From contig JAPOVL010000043.1 of assembly GCA_026708115.1 (NCBI GenBank), positions 144,285-208,284 of the forward strand: a stretch of 64,000 nucleotides of DNA. The letters run 5' to 3'. Below are positions 25,424-34,590 of this stretch, piece after piece. The DNA is from Chloroflexota bacterium. Lineage in GTDB: Bacteria; Chloroflexota; Anaerolineae; Aggregatilineales; Phototrophicaceae. Under the pieces are notes generated by a model. That model made no database searches. It was not told the DNA's origin and saw only the letters and a list, made by a program, of their open reading frames with translations. The translations under genes and the position numbers were made by a program. The number at the start of each line of letters is the position of its first letter. Within the stretch, counting starts at the first letter, position 1.

Positions 25424-27523
25424 ATGAATAAGCTCTTGTTTTATTTGCGAACAGGTCTGGGTCTGCTGCTAATCGCAGCATTGCTCACGGGCGGTGCGCT
25501 TCAGGCGCAAAACCGGTCTGGCTCGGAGCAGCCGGCAGCCCAGTTGGACCAGGTCAACCCTTTGATCGATATCGTTCTGCCCCGGCTTTATCCCATCATC
25601 GCCATGGATGTATCGCCCTCGCTCGGCGACGCCACGCTGATCAATCGCATCAACATGGTTGTCTCGCTCGGCATGATGGACGCGGCAGCGCCTTATCACG
25701 AGACCGCAGTCGGCATGTACTCGCGCATCCCGCGGCTGCCGGAAAATGAACGAACCGACCGCAACATCAATACTGCTATGCTGCACGCGGCTTATCAAAC
25801 GCTGCTGGGCCTGCTGCCGCAGCGCGCGCCGGTCTGGCGGGATATGTTAAGCGATTACGGCTTAAACCCCCATGACGAGAGCAGCGACGGGTCGACCCCC
25901 GTCGGCATAGGTAATTTGGCGGGCTGGGGCGCCTTGGCTGGCCGACTGCACGATGGCATGAACCAGCTTGGCAACTACCAGGACACCACCGGTTACATGC
26001 CGGTGAATTCTGCCTATGTCCTGCGAGACCCGGCGCGCTGGCAACCGGGACTGCGCTTGCAAGGTACCGGCGTTTACACTGTGCAGCAATTCGTCACGCC
26101 GCAGTTGGCGAACACCGAGCCTGTAGGGGCTTTCGACCCGCGCGAATTCCGCGTAGCGCCGCCGCTGGCCAGCGACCCCGAAGAATGGGACGCCTATAAG
26201 GCGCAAGCGGACGCTGTCCTGGAGGTCTCGGCCAATCTGACCGACGAACAAAAGCTGAAATCGGAACTCTTCGACAACAAGATTCTCTCGCTGGGCTTGT
26301 CATTCCTGCACCTGGCGCAGGAGAACAACTGGTCGCCGGCCGATACCGTGCGCGGTTATTTCTTGAAAACAGCGGCCGCCATGGACGGCTCCATCGTCAC
26401 CTGGCAAGAGAAAGCCCGCTATGACGCCGTCCGCCCCTACAGCACCATCCGTCATATCTATGGAGACGGGCTGGTTAGGGCTTGGGGCGGGCCCGGCGCC
26501 GGCACACTTGAAATCCCCGCCAGCCAGTGGCGCAGCTACCTGCCGGAAGCCGATCACCCAGAATATCCCTCCGGCTCAACCTGCGGCTGCTACGCCCAAG
26601 CCCAAGCGGTGCGGCGCTTCAGCGGCAGCGACCAACTGAATTGGACGGTTGCCTATCCAGCCGGTTCTTCCCGCGTGGAACCCGGCATCACCCCGGCCGG
26701 CGACCTGACGCTGCGCTTCGCGACCTGGACCGACTTCGCCCGCGACTGCGGCCAGGCCCGCGTCTGGGCGGGGGTGCATTTCCCGGCGGCGGTCGAAGCC
26801 AGCGCGGCTATCTGCGGCGGTTTTGGCAACCTGGCCTACGACTACTTCCGCACGCTGCTGGATGGCACGGCGCCAGAACGCCCGGCGGCGCAAGCGCTGG
26901 CTGTGGATCCCTGGCTGACGGCGGCGCGCGCGCACGAACCGGAACCAGTAGTCGTGCCGCCGTCGACGATACCGACGCCCGAGACTTGCCGGGCGGTATC
27001 CGACAGCATCTACATCACCGCGGTCAACAGCGGCGTCGACTGCCAGCCGCTCGATACCAGCGGCCTGGGCTTGCTCGCCGGCTATCTGGACGCGGTCAAG
27101 CTCACGGGCGAACTGTCGCTGGGCGTGCAGATCTGCTTCCGCACCGGCGGGTCGCTGATATTCTTCGATGAATCCAGCGCGCCGCCGACGATCACACAGC
27201 TCGCGACCTATGCCGTTTCCGACATGGTCTGCGGCTGGATCAACCGAGCGGGTACCGTCATGCTCATGTCCTCTACCCTGGACAAGGCTTCGGGCGTCGA
27301 CGCAGTCGGCAACGCGGTCGCGCCACTGTCCGAGTGCCAGGTCATCGCGCTGGAACATCTCAGCTTCCGCGACGCGCCCGGCGGCCAACGCCACGATATC
27401 ATCCAGTCGGGGACCAGTCTGACCGCTGTCGCCCGGACCGCCGGCTCCTTCAAGGTCGATTTCCGTGGCGACCTGGGCTGGGTCAGCGCCGACTTTGTGC
27501 GCACTGAAGGCGCTTGCGGCTAA
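25424..27523 (+). CDS. Vanadium-dependent haloperoxidase/PAP2-like protein with C-terminal SH3b domain
   Basis: About 699 residues, exported (signal peptide 1-29, ending LQAQ). The acid-phosphatase/haloperoxidase core has the Lys330-x6-Arg337-Pro338 motif and an Arg446-x5-His452 motif, so the vanadate or phosphate pocket is recognisable. Two positions deviate: the PSGH motif reads PSGS (382-385), and the Asp expected three residues beyond His452 is Ala456. The last 65 or so residues (SFRDAPGG through GWVSADFV) look like an SH3b domain that would bind the cell wall. GGAGG lies 8 nt before the ATG at 25424. An in-frame ATG at 25334 with its own AAGGAG would add 30 residues ahead of the signal. 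Activity is uncertain. Confidence 0.8.
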   Translation: MNKLLFYLRTGLGLLLIAALLTGGALQAQNRSGSEQPAAQLDQVNPLIDIVLPRLYPIIAMDVSPSLGDATLINRINMVVSLGMMDAAAPYHETAVGMYSRIPRLPENERTDRNINTAMLHAAYQTLLGLLPQRAPVWRDMLSDYGLNPHDESSDGSTPVGIGNLAGWGALAGRLHDGMNQLGNYQDTTGYMPVNSAYVLRDPARWQPGLRLQGTGVYTVQQFVTPQLANTEPVGAFDPREFRVAPPLASDPEEWDAYKAQADAVLEVSANLTDEQKLKSELFDNKILSLGLSFLHLAQENNWSPADTVRGYFLKTAAAMDGSIVTWQEKARYDAVRPYSTIRHIYGDGLVRAWGGPGAGTLEIPASQWRSYLPEADHPEYPSGSTCGCYAQAQAVRRFSGSDQLNWTVAYPAGSSRVEPGITPAGDLTLRFATWTDFARDCGQARVWAGVHFPAAVEASAAICGGFGNLAYDYFRTLLDGTAPERPAAQALAVDPWLTAARAHEPEPVVVPPSTIPTPETCRAVSDSIYITAVNSGVDCQPLDTSGLGLLAGYLDAVKLTGELSLGVQICFRTGGSLIFFDESSAPPTITQLATYAVSDMVCGWINRAGTVMLMSSTLDKASGVDAVGNAVAPLSECQVIALEHLSFRDAPGGQRHDIIQSGTSLTAVARTAGSFKVDFRGDLGWVSADFVRTEGACG

Positions 27524-27553
27524 AGCCCCGCGCAACCTAGCCTGACTTGTGAA

Positions 27554-27668
27554 CGGGCGGCACAAGCGTCGCCCGATCCTACAGATGAAGCCTAATCTAG
27601 CGGGCGGCCAGTTAGGTCGCCCGCTTACGCATGCAATGAAATCGACGGGCCAGCCAATAGCTCGCCCG
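27554..27668. repeat. Three REP-like palindromes and a CTCTGTG-type repeat
   Basis: Hairpins at 27554-27575 (CGGGCGGC/GTCGCCCG), 27600-27624 (GCGGGCGGCC-agtta-GGTCGCCCGC) and 27646-27668 (CGGGCCAGC/GCTCGCCCG). They fill the gap between the haloperoxidase-like and GH3 genes. A CTCTGTG-type repeat follows at 27671-27712. Confidence 0.8.
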
Positions 27669-27746
27669 AAGACCCATCTTTCTCTGTGCGCTCTGTCGCC
27701 TCTGTGGTTAAATGCTCCCTGTCAGTTTCATGCGAGAGGGACGCCC

Positions 27747-29399
27747 ATGAATATCGGATCAACACTCCAATCCATGACCATTCAGGAAAAAGTCGGGCAA
27801 ATGTTCATGCTGGCATTCGCCGGCGATCAGCTCGACGCTGCCCGCATCTTGATGGCCGAACACCTGGTGGGCGCGGCTTACATCGGCGACGAAAACGTGC
27901 CAAACGCCCGCGCGGCCATCGACTTGACGAATACTTTGCAATCCTACGCGCGGACTACCCGCCTCGCCATTCCGCTGCTGCTGGGTGTCGATCAAGAAGG
28001 GACCTGGTCGGTCATGACAGCGGAAAGCGCCATGGGTCCAGGCAATATGGCCATCGGCGCGACCGGGGATCCACAGCGCGCCTACGATATGTATAGCGTC
28101 ATCGCCACGGAGACATCGTCCGTCGGCTTGAACACGGTGCTGGGCCCGGCCTGCGACTGCAATTCCAATCCTCATAATTCGATCATCGGCATGCGCTCCT
28201 TCGGCGAAGATCCGGAACTGGTCGCCGCCATGACTGGCGCGGCGGTACGTGGCTTGCAAGACAACGGCGCTGTAGCCACGCTCAAGCACTTCCCCGGGCA
28301 CGGCGACACGCAAGTAGATAGCCACCGCGGCTTGCCGACGGTGAATCGCAGTCGCGACGCCCTCTTCCGCATCGACCTGCGTCCCTTCGCCGCTGGTATC
28401 GACGCCGGCGCCAAAATGGTCATGACGGCGCATATCATTTTTAGCGCGCTTGATCCGGAGCGACCGGCGACGTTGTCGCCCATCATCCTGGGGGATGTGC
28501 TGCGCGGCAAATTGGGCTTCCCTGGCGTCGTCGTCTCCGACAGCATGAATATGGGTTCGATGAAGCGCAACTACGATCCCGCCGATGCCGCGATCCAGGC
28601 TTTCAACGCCGGCGTCGACCTGATGATGCTGGCGGAAGAACACTACGATCACGATGCCGAAACCTATCTGCAGAATCAGCGCAGCTTGATCGGCGCCGTG
28701 ATCCAAGCGGTAGCGGACGGGTCGATCAGCAGCGCGCGCGTTGACGATGCCGTCGGGCGCGTCTTGCGGCTCAAGCGCGAGGCCGGTTTTAGCGTTGAAC
28801 CCTTGCCGGAACGGCCCATCGTCGTCGGTCAGGAGAGCCATCGCGCCATCGAGCTTGAGGTAGCGCGTTCGGCGGTCGCCGTCCTGCGAGATCGTAAAAA
28901 CCTGCTGCCCATCAGCGCGCGCGCGCCCATCACGCTGGTCAACACAACGGGGCGTAGCGCCTACGCGGCCCTGACGGAAACGCGCGGCATCGGGCCCAAT
29001 CAAGCCACGCCCGCATTTGATGTCTTCGCGGATGCTCTGGGCGCGCGCTGCAACAACCTGACCATCATCGCAGCGGAAGACTACGCCGCAGCCGCAGTGC
29101 CGTCCGAGGGACTCATCATCGCCGTCAGCGAGAACTATACGCTGCCGGGCATGGACTTCGATGGAACGCTGCAAGCGCAAATCATTGGCGATTTGCACCG
29201 GCTTGCCCCCGACCGTCTGCTCCTAGTCGCCTTGCGCGATCCCTATCAACTCGCAGCTTATCCCGAGATCGACGCCTTAGTCTGTAGCTTTAGCTTTCGC
29301 CCGCCCGCGGCGCTGGCGGCGGTCGAACTGCTGCTGGGCGAGATCGATTCGCGCGGGAAAACACCTGTCAGCGTGCCGGGGACGGAGCTTGAGGCCTAG
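27747..29399 (+). CDS. Glycoside hydrolase family 3, beta-N-acetylglucosaminidase (NagZ-type)
   Basis: 550 residues. KHFPGHGDTQVDSH at 180-193 is the N-acetylglucosaminidase signature of GH3, whose Asp-His dyad (D191, H193) acts as acid/base. Asp265 in VVVSDSMNMG is the expected nucleophile. RSFGEDP at 150-156 is also typical. A second domain (from about 370) gives it a two-domain layout like that of Gram-positive NagZ enzymes. There is no signal peptide, so it should act in the cytoplasm on imported GlcNAc-containing sugars or muropeptides. The ATG at 27747 follows GAGAGGG; the frame is open further upstream but only through repeat DNA. Confidence 0.88.
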   Translation: MNIGSTLQSMTIQEKVGQMFMLAFAGDQLDAARILMAEHLVGAAYIGDENVPNARAAIDLTNTLQSYARTTRLAIPLLLGVDQEGTWSVMTAESAMGPGNMAIGATGDPQRAYDMYSVIATETSSVGLNTVLGPACDCNSNPHNSIIGMRSFGEDPELVAAMTGAAVRGLQDNGAVATLKHFPGHGDTQVDSHRGLPTVNRSRDALFRIDLRPFAAGIDAGAKMVMTAHIIFSALDPERPATLSPIILGDVLRGKLGFPGVVVSDSMNMGSMKRNYDPADAAIQAFNAGVDLMMLAEEHYDHDAETYLQNQRSLIGAVIQAVADGSISSARVDDAVGRVLRLKREAGFSVEPLPERPIVVGQESHRAIELEVARSAVAVLRDRKNLLPISARAPITLVNTTGRSAYAALTETRGIGPNQATPAFDVFADALGARCNNLTIIAAEDYAAAAVPSEGLIIAVSENYTLPGMDFDGTLQAQIIGDLHRLAPDRLLLVALRDPYQLAAYPEIDALVCSFSFRPPAALAAVELLLGEIDSRGKTPVSVPGTELEA

Positions 29400-29921
29400 T
29401 CGCCCCGCAGCGACAAGACCAGCGCCCTCCGCCGAGGCACAGAAGTAGGACCAACTATGTTATGCAACCCCAAAATAGCAGTCGTCGGTAGGGACGAACT
29501 GGCGGGTCGCCCGCGAAATCTACTCTTACCTCGGTTTGTCTCTCTGCCCTCGGTAGGACCAACATAGTCATGCAACTCCAAAATATAAGTCGCCGGTAGG
29601 GGCGACCTATCAGGTCGCCCGCAGAATAATAACATTTACCAAGGCTTTCTCTTTGCCTTCTGCGCCTATGTGGTGAATAGTTGTTGCATGAATTACATGC
29701 ACTTGCTTCTGTGCCTCCGCGGTGAATTATCGTTGCATAACTTGCTTGCACTTACTTCTGTGCCTCTTTTTTGATAGACCCCGATCTGCGGTAGCCGAGC
29801 GGTTATATTGTTTTGTGTGAGCGCGGTAGCCCAAAATCGCTGCCGCCGAGCGGCTGTACTAGATTAACGATTTTGGCGAAGCGCCCCGTCATCGTCTACA
29901 ATCTCAACGAATTCATGAACC
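29400..29921. repeat. Intergenic repeat block with a 108-bp tandem duplication
   Basis: No gene seen. Two tandem units of about 108 bp lie at 29446-29553 and 29554-29660. Each contains GTAGG(A)CCAAC, ATGCAAC(C/T)CC, AAAATA and a REP-like hairpin (29490-29515 and 29598-29621). Two CTCTGTG-type repeats follow to 29765. A GTGAGCGCGGTAGCC/GCCGAGCGGCT motif is at 29815-29865, and a related one is at about 58675-58712. Confidence 0.75.
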
Positions 29922-31166
29922 ATGCGAGCGAAAACAGCTATGTACCAACTGATATGCCGAACCTGCCACAAACCCGTTGACGATCGCTCTGCCACGGCCT
30001 GCCCGCAGGACGGCGGCATCCTTAATGTCGTCTACGCATCCCCGGAGATTCCCGTTGATCCGGCCCTGCCCGGCATCTGGCGCTATGCCGCCCATTTGCC
30101 CTTGGACGACAGCGCCCATATCGTCAGCCTGGGCGAAGGCGGCACGCCCCTGCTGCGCTCGGCGCATCTGGGCGCGGCCCAGGGCCTGGACAACCTCTAT
30201 TTCAAGAATGACAGCTTGAACCCGACCGGCTCTTACAAAGATCGCATCTCGTCCGTGGGCATCTCGCAGTTGGTCGAACAGGGCAAGGATACCTGGGTCA
30301 GCACCTCGTCCGGCAATGCCGGCGCATCGACCGCCGCCTACGGCGTGCGGGCCGGCGTCCAGGGCTATCTCTTCACGCTGGAACGCGCCCCGCGCGCCAA
30401 GATCGGGCAAATCATCGCCTACGGGCCGACGCTGCGTTCCGTGCGCGGCCTGGGATACGATCCGGCCGTCGAAGACGCGACCTGGGCTAACTGCGCGCAA
30501 CTCTGCCAGAGCCGCGGCTGGATGATGACGATCACCGCTTGCAGCTTCAGTCCGCTGGCCATGGAAGGCGCCAAGACCATCGCCTACGAAATCTGCGAAT
30601 CGCTGGGCTCTGTCCCGCCCGACGCCGTTTATGTGCCGGTCGGCGGCGGTGGATTGCTGACCATGATCCACAAGGGCTTCCAGGAATGGCGCGACGCCGG
30701 CTACATCGATCGTGTCCCGCGCATGGTCTCGGTGCAGGCCCTGGGCTGCGATGCCGTGACCCAAGCCTGGGACAAGGGCAGCTCAATGCAAGCCCTTGAC
30801 GACTGCACCAGCATGGTTTCCGGCATTATCTTGACCAATCCGCCCGACGGCGAACTGGTCCTGGAGGCGCTGCGCGACTCAAACGGCTGGGCTGTCTCCG
30901 TCACCGACGACGCCACATATCAAGCGCAGGAGGAACTGGCAAGCCAGGAAGGCTTGTTCGTCGAGCCGGCCGCGGCTGTCACCTGGGGCGCGATCAAAGC
31001 CGATCGGCAAAGTGGACGGCTGATGTCTGACGATGTGGTGGTGGCGCTGCTGACCGGGGTCGGTTTCAAGGACAGCGCGGCGGTTCAGCGCATGACCGAG
31101 CACGTCGACCTGCCGCTGATCGAAGCGAGCGAGATCCTAACTGTTGATCAATCGACGCCGGGTTGA
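29922..31166 (+). CDS. Threonine synthase-like PLP-dependent enzyme
   Basis: 414 residues of fold-type II PLP enzyme. CRTCHK near the N-terminus and a following CPQDGG form a small Cys cluster seen in many threonine synthases. LNPTGSYKDR holds the Schiff-base Lys, TSSGNAGAS binds the substrate carboxylate and VPVGGGGLL the phosphate. The start may be 29922 or the ATG at 29940; neither has a strong ribosome site. It heads a plus-strand run with an SDR, an AstE/AspA-like deacylase, an M81 peptidase and a Dpp-type importer. That context suggests amino-acid degradation (for example of a beta-hydroxy or diamino acid) rather than threonine synthesis. Confidence 0.82.
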   Translation: MRAKTAMYQLICRTCHKPVDDRSATACPQDGGILNVVYASPEIPVDPALPGIWRYAAHLPLDDSAHIVSLGEGGTPLLRSAHLGAAQGLDNLYFKNDSLNPTGSYKDRISSVGISQLVEQGKDTWVSTSSGNAGASTAAYGVRAGVQGYLFTLERAPRAKIGQIIAYGPTLRSVRGLGYDPAVEDATWANCAQLCQSRGWMMTITACSFSPLAMEGAKTIAYEICESLGSVPPDAVYVPVGGGGLLTMIHKGFQEWRDAGYIDRVPRMVSVQALGCDAVTQAWDKGSSMQALDDCTSMVSGIILTNPPDGELVLEALRDSNGWAVSVTDDATYQAQEELASQEGLFVEPAAAVTWGAIKADRQSGRLMSDDVVVALLTGVGFKDSAAVQRMTEHVDLPLIEASEILTVDQSTPG

Positions 31167-31186
31167 TTTATTGGTATACGCGGATC

Positions 31187-31972
31187 ATGAGCGGACGTCT
31201 GCAAGGCAAAGTTGTCATTGTCACCGGCGGCGGCACCGGCATCGGCTGGGGCATCACGCAGAGTTGCGCCCGTGAAGGCGCGTCTCTGGTCATCGCGCAG
31301 CGCCGCGAAGACATCGCCATCGCGGAGGAAAGGGCCGCGCAGTTGCGAGCGGCGGGGCACGGCGCGATCGGTGTCGGCTGCGACATCACAGAGCGCGAAG
31401 AAGTTCGTGCGATGATCGCGAGCGCGGTCGCCGAGTTCGGCCGCCTGGATGTGTTGGTCAACAATGCCGCGCTCACCGGCGCTTCCGCCGAGGTGCGCCC
31501 ATTCCTGGAAGAAACCGACGCGCACTGGCGCAGGCTCATTGACGTCAACCTCAACGGCGCCTTCATTTGTACGCAGGAAGCGGCCTTTCAGATGATCAAA
31601 CAGGGCGCCGGCGGCAGCATCGTCACCATCTCGTCGGTGGCGCAGTACGCCGCCCAGGAGAGCGCGGCGCCCTATGGCGCGGCCAAAGCCGGTCTCGACG
31701 GCTTGAGCAAAGGCGCGGCCATCGAGCTTGCCCCGCACGGGATCCGCGTCAATATGGTGGCGCCGGGCGATATCTACACCGAATCGAGCGCCGATATCCT
31801 CGATCAAGTGACGGAAGCCGGCGGCAGCGGCAAATTCTTCCGCTTCACGCCCTTGGGGCGCCGCGGCCAGCCGCAAGAGATCGGCGCTGTCGTGGCCTTC
31901 CTGGCCAGCGATGAAGCCAGCTTTGTGACCGGCGCCACCTGGCTGGTCGACGGCGGTTTCTTGAGTTATTGA
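31187..31972 (+). CDS. Short-chain dehydrogenase/reductase
   Basis: 261 residues. The NAD(P)-binding motif TGGGTGIG is near residue 14, NNAALTG replaces the usual NNAG, and the catalytic set is Ser in TISSVAQ, then Tyr-Gly-Ala-Ala-Lys (YGAAK). The end TGATWLVDGGF is standard for classical SDRs. The basic residues after the second strand (QRRED) suggest NADP(H). It starts 20 bp after the PLP enzyme and ends 8 bp before the deacylase gene, so it is in the same operon. Substrate unknown. Confidence 0.88.
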   Translation: MSGRLQGKVVIVTGGGTGIGWGITQSCAREGASLVIAQRREDIAIAEERAAQLRAAGHGAIGVGCDITEREEVRAMIASAVAEFGRLDVLVNNAALTGASAEVRPFLEETDAHWRRLIDVNLNGAFICTQEAAFQMIKQGAGGSIVTISSVAQYAAQESAAPYGAAKAGLDGLSKGAAIELAPHGIRVNMVAPGDIYTESSADILDQVTEAGGSGKFFRFTPLGRRGQPQEIGAVVAFLASDEASFVTGATWLVDGGFLSY

Positions 31973-31980
31973 GGTGAGCG

Positions 31981-32958
31981 ATGCATTTCCGCGATTTCGA
32001 TCCTGATAGCCTGCCCGGCGGCGAAAAAACGCGCATGTGGCTGGATATCGCGCCGCGCGCTGAGGGCGGGGCCTGGCGATTGCCCTTCTTGAGCGTCACC
32101 GGCGCGTCGGACGGCCCGACCCTGCTGGTCATGGCCGGCGTTCACGGCGATGAATACGAGGGCATCGTCGCCATCCCGCGGCTCTATGAAGGCATCCAGC
32201 CCGCGGACTTGCGGGGCAGGCTCTTGGCGCTGTCAGTATGCAACGCGCCGGCGTACGCAAGCGCCCGGCGGGGCAGCCCCATCGACGGGCTCAACTTGGC
32301 GCGGGTTTTCCCGGGCGCGCGGGACGGTTCCATCACAGAACAGATCGCTTATTGGATCGACGAAAAACTGCTGCCACAGGCCGACTTCATGATCGATTTG
32401 CATACCGGCGGCATCGCCTATGAATTGCCCTTGCTGGTCGGCTACGTGCATGATGAAAGCGCGTATGGACAAGCGGCGCTGGCGGCGGCGCGCGCTTTTG
32501 GCGCGCCCGTCCTGTGGGGGCATCCGCCCCCGCTGCCGCCCGGACGCAGCCTCAGCGCGGCTTACGATCATGGCGTCCCCTGTGTTTATACCGAAGCGCC
32601 CGGCGGCAGCGGCATTGACCCCTATGTCGCCGATTGTTTTGTCACGGGCGCGCTCAATGTGATGAAACACCTGGGCATGCTGGAGGGCGAGCAAAGCCGG
32701 CAGCCGCTGAGGCATCATCTGCTTGGTCACGGCGACCTCGATAGCGTCATCGACGCGCCGGTCGCCGGTCTCTTTCAGCGCGAGGCCTCCCTGCTCGATG
32801 AGGTGGAGGCGGGCCAGCGGCTGGGCGTCATTCAGGACGAATTTGGCGGCAAGCTGGCGGAAATCGTCGCTGAGCAAGCGGGCGTATTGATCATGCTGCG
32901 CGGCTTGCCGCGGGTGGAAGCCGGCGACGGCATCGCGCACGTCGCGCAATATGTCTGA
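31981..32958 (+). CDS. Succinylglutamate desuccinylase/aspartoacylase family zinc hydrolase
   Basis: 325 residues. AGVHGDEYEG gives the zinc ligands His and Glu, and FMIDLHTGG gives the third ligand His. GRLLALSVCNAPAYASARRGSPIDGLNLARVFPG is the typical core between them. Later YTEAPGGSG supplies a likely catalytic Glu. The family removes acyl groups from N-acyl amino acids. It sits between an SDR and an M81 peptidase gene, within 30 bp of both, so the operon probably degrades acylated amino acids or modified peptides brought in by the Dpp-type importer downstream. Confidence 0.87.
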   Translation: MHFRDFDPDSLPGGEKTRMWLDIAPRAEGGAWRLPFLSVTGASDGPTLLVMAGVHGDEYEGIVAIPRLYEGIQPADLRGRLLALSVCNAPAYASARRGSPIDGLNLARVFPGARDGSITEQIAYWIDEKLLPQADFMIDLHTGGIAYELPLLVGYVHDESAYGQAALAAARAFGAPVLWGHPPPLPPGRSLSAAYDHGVPCVYTEAPGGSGIDPYVADCFVTGALNVMKHLGMLEGEQSRQPLRHHLLGHGDLDSVIDAPVAGLFQREASLLDEVEAGQRLGVIQDEFGGKLAEIVAEQAGVLIMLRGLPRVEAGDGIAHVAQYV

Positions 32959-32985
32959 TTTTCTCTGCAAAAGGAAGGCATTTGC

Positions 32986-34485
32986 ATGAGTTCAACATCC
33001 GCGTCAGCAAGCCCGCGCATCGCCATCGGCGGCATCTTGCACGAGACCCATACCTTCATGGAACAGCCGACTACGCTGGCTGACTTTGAAATGGGTTCGC
33101 TCTGCCGCGGCGAAGATTTGCTGCGGGACATGAGTGAGACGCGCTCCGGCATCGGCGGCATGATCGAGGCGGCGTCTGATAGAGGCTGGCGCTTGCTGCC
33201 GACGCTCTACGCCACCGCCATGCCTGCCGGAACGGTAAGCGCGGAGGCCTATCAATCGCTGTTGAGGGACCTGCTGGCGCGCCTGCGCGGGGCGCTGCCC
33301 CTGGATGGCCTGCTGCTGGCCCTGCACGGGGCCATGGTTGCCGAGGGCGAGCTTGACGTCGAGGCGGATATCGTGGCAAAGGCGCGTGAGATCGTGGGGG
33401 CTGAAACGCCGATCGTCGCCCTGCTGGATATGCACGGCAACATCAGTCCGCGCCTGGTCGATGTGGCGGATGTGCTGCTGGCTTACGATAGCAATCCGCA
33501 TATTGATACCCATGCCCGCGGCCTCGAAGCAGTTGACATCATGGCCCGCCTGCTCCCGCGCGACATCGTCCCGACCGCCGCCTACGCCCGCCCAGCCATG
33601 CTGCTGCCGCCGCAAAGCACCGGCACCGACGACGAACCGCTCGCGCTGCTGCATGCCCGGGCTGCCGAAATGGAAGCCGAAGCCGCCGTCGTCTGCATTG
33701 CCGTGATGGCAGGCTTCGCTTATGCCGATACGCCCTATTGCGGCGCCAGCATCATCGTCACCACCGACAGCCAGCCGGAACTGGCGCGACAATACGCGCG
33801 CGAATTGAGCGACCTGCTCCGCGCCCGCCGCGCTAGCGCCACCCCGCGCTTTCTCCGGCCCGCCGATGCTGTCGCGGGTGCGGCGCAGATCGCAAACGGC
33901 CCGGTCATCCTGGTCGATTCAGCCGACAATATCGGCGGCGGCACGCCGGGAGACGGCACGGATGCCTTGGCCGCCATGCTGGCGCAGGACGCGCAGGAAG
34001 GCGCCATCGTGCTGGCGGATGCTGAAGCCGTGGACCATTGCCAGGCGGCGGGCACCGGCGCGACGGTGACGCTGCACGTCGGCGCCAAGGCGGACAAATG
34101 GCATGGCGAGCCCGTGCTTGTGACCGGCCGGGTTGCGGCGCTTTCCGACGGCGTCTTCAGGCCGGAATTGCCAGATAATCACTTCGCCGCCTTTTATGGA
34201 AACGAAGTCCACATGGGGCGCTGCGCCTGGCTGCGCGCCGGCGGCGTCAACATGCTTCTGACCGAGCGCAAGACGCCGCCCATGGATCTGGCGCAGTTGC
34301 GGCATATCGGCATCATTCCCGAAGCGCAGCGGATGATCGTGGTCAAATCGGCCGTGGCCTATCGCGCCGCCTACCTGCCGATCGCGACTGCCGTGATCGA
34401 GATGGACACGGCGGGATTATGCAGCGCCAACCTGCGGCGCTTTCCCTATCGGCATCTCAAACGGCCGGTCTTCCCCCTGGATTGA
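32986..34485 (+). CDS. M81 family metallopeptidase (MlrC-like)
   Basis: 499 residues covering the full MlrC family. GGILHETHTF at the N-terminus, LLALHGAMVAEGELDVEADI, LDMHGNIS and YDSNPHIDTHARG carry the conserved acids and His residues expected to bind zinc. The C-terminal half (VDSADNIGGGTPGDGTD and the following part) is the MlrC C-terminal domain. The named member cleaves linearised microcystin; most relatives sit, as here, next to peptide importers and act on other peptides or amides. Only 27 bp separate it from the deacylase gene, and 105 bp from the binding protein. Confidence 0.87.
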   Translation: MSSTSASASPRIAIGGILHETHTFMEQPTTLADFEMGSLCRGEDLLRDMSETRSGIGGMIEAASDRGWRLLPTLYATAMPAGTVSAEAYQSLLRDLLARLRGALPLDGLLLALHGAMVAEGELDVEADIVAKAREIVGAETPIVALLDMHGNISPRLVDVADVLLAYDSNPHIDTHARGLEAVDIMARLLPRDIVPTAAYARPAMLLPPQSTGTDDEPLALLHARAAEMEAEAAVVCIAVMAGFAYADTPYCGASIIVTTDSQPELARQYARELSDLLRARRASATPRFLRPADAVAGAAQIANGPVILVDSADNIGGGTPGDGTDALAAMLAQDAQEGAIVLADAEAVDHCQAAGTGATVTLHVGAKADKWHGEPVLVTGRVAALSDGVFRPELPDNHFAAFYGNEVHMGRCAWLRAGGVNMLLTERKTPPMDLAQLRHIGIIPEAQRMIVVKSAVAYRAAYLPIATAVIEMDTAGLCSANLRRFPYRHLKRPVFPLD

Positions 34486-34590
34486 TCGCCTCATGACCTG
34501 TGGCGGCAGGCCGCGGCCAAGTTTGCGCGCGACCCTTGCTTGCGATAGCATTGAGCCATCGACAGTTACTGTTGTTAAGGAGACATTTTT

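Noticed and set aside
27759..29198. A 479-codon minus-strand frame over the GH3 gene
   Set aside because: Antisense to a gene with a full GH3 signature; the composition is typical of a shadow.
29922..31166. Genuine threonine synthase (thrC) of the biosynthetic pathway
   Set aside because: The PLP motifs fit, but there is no thrA/thrB context. The operon partners are catabolic and transport genes, so only a family-level call is made.
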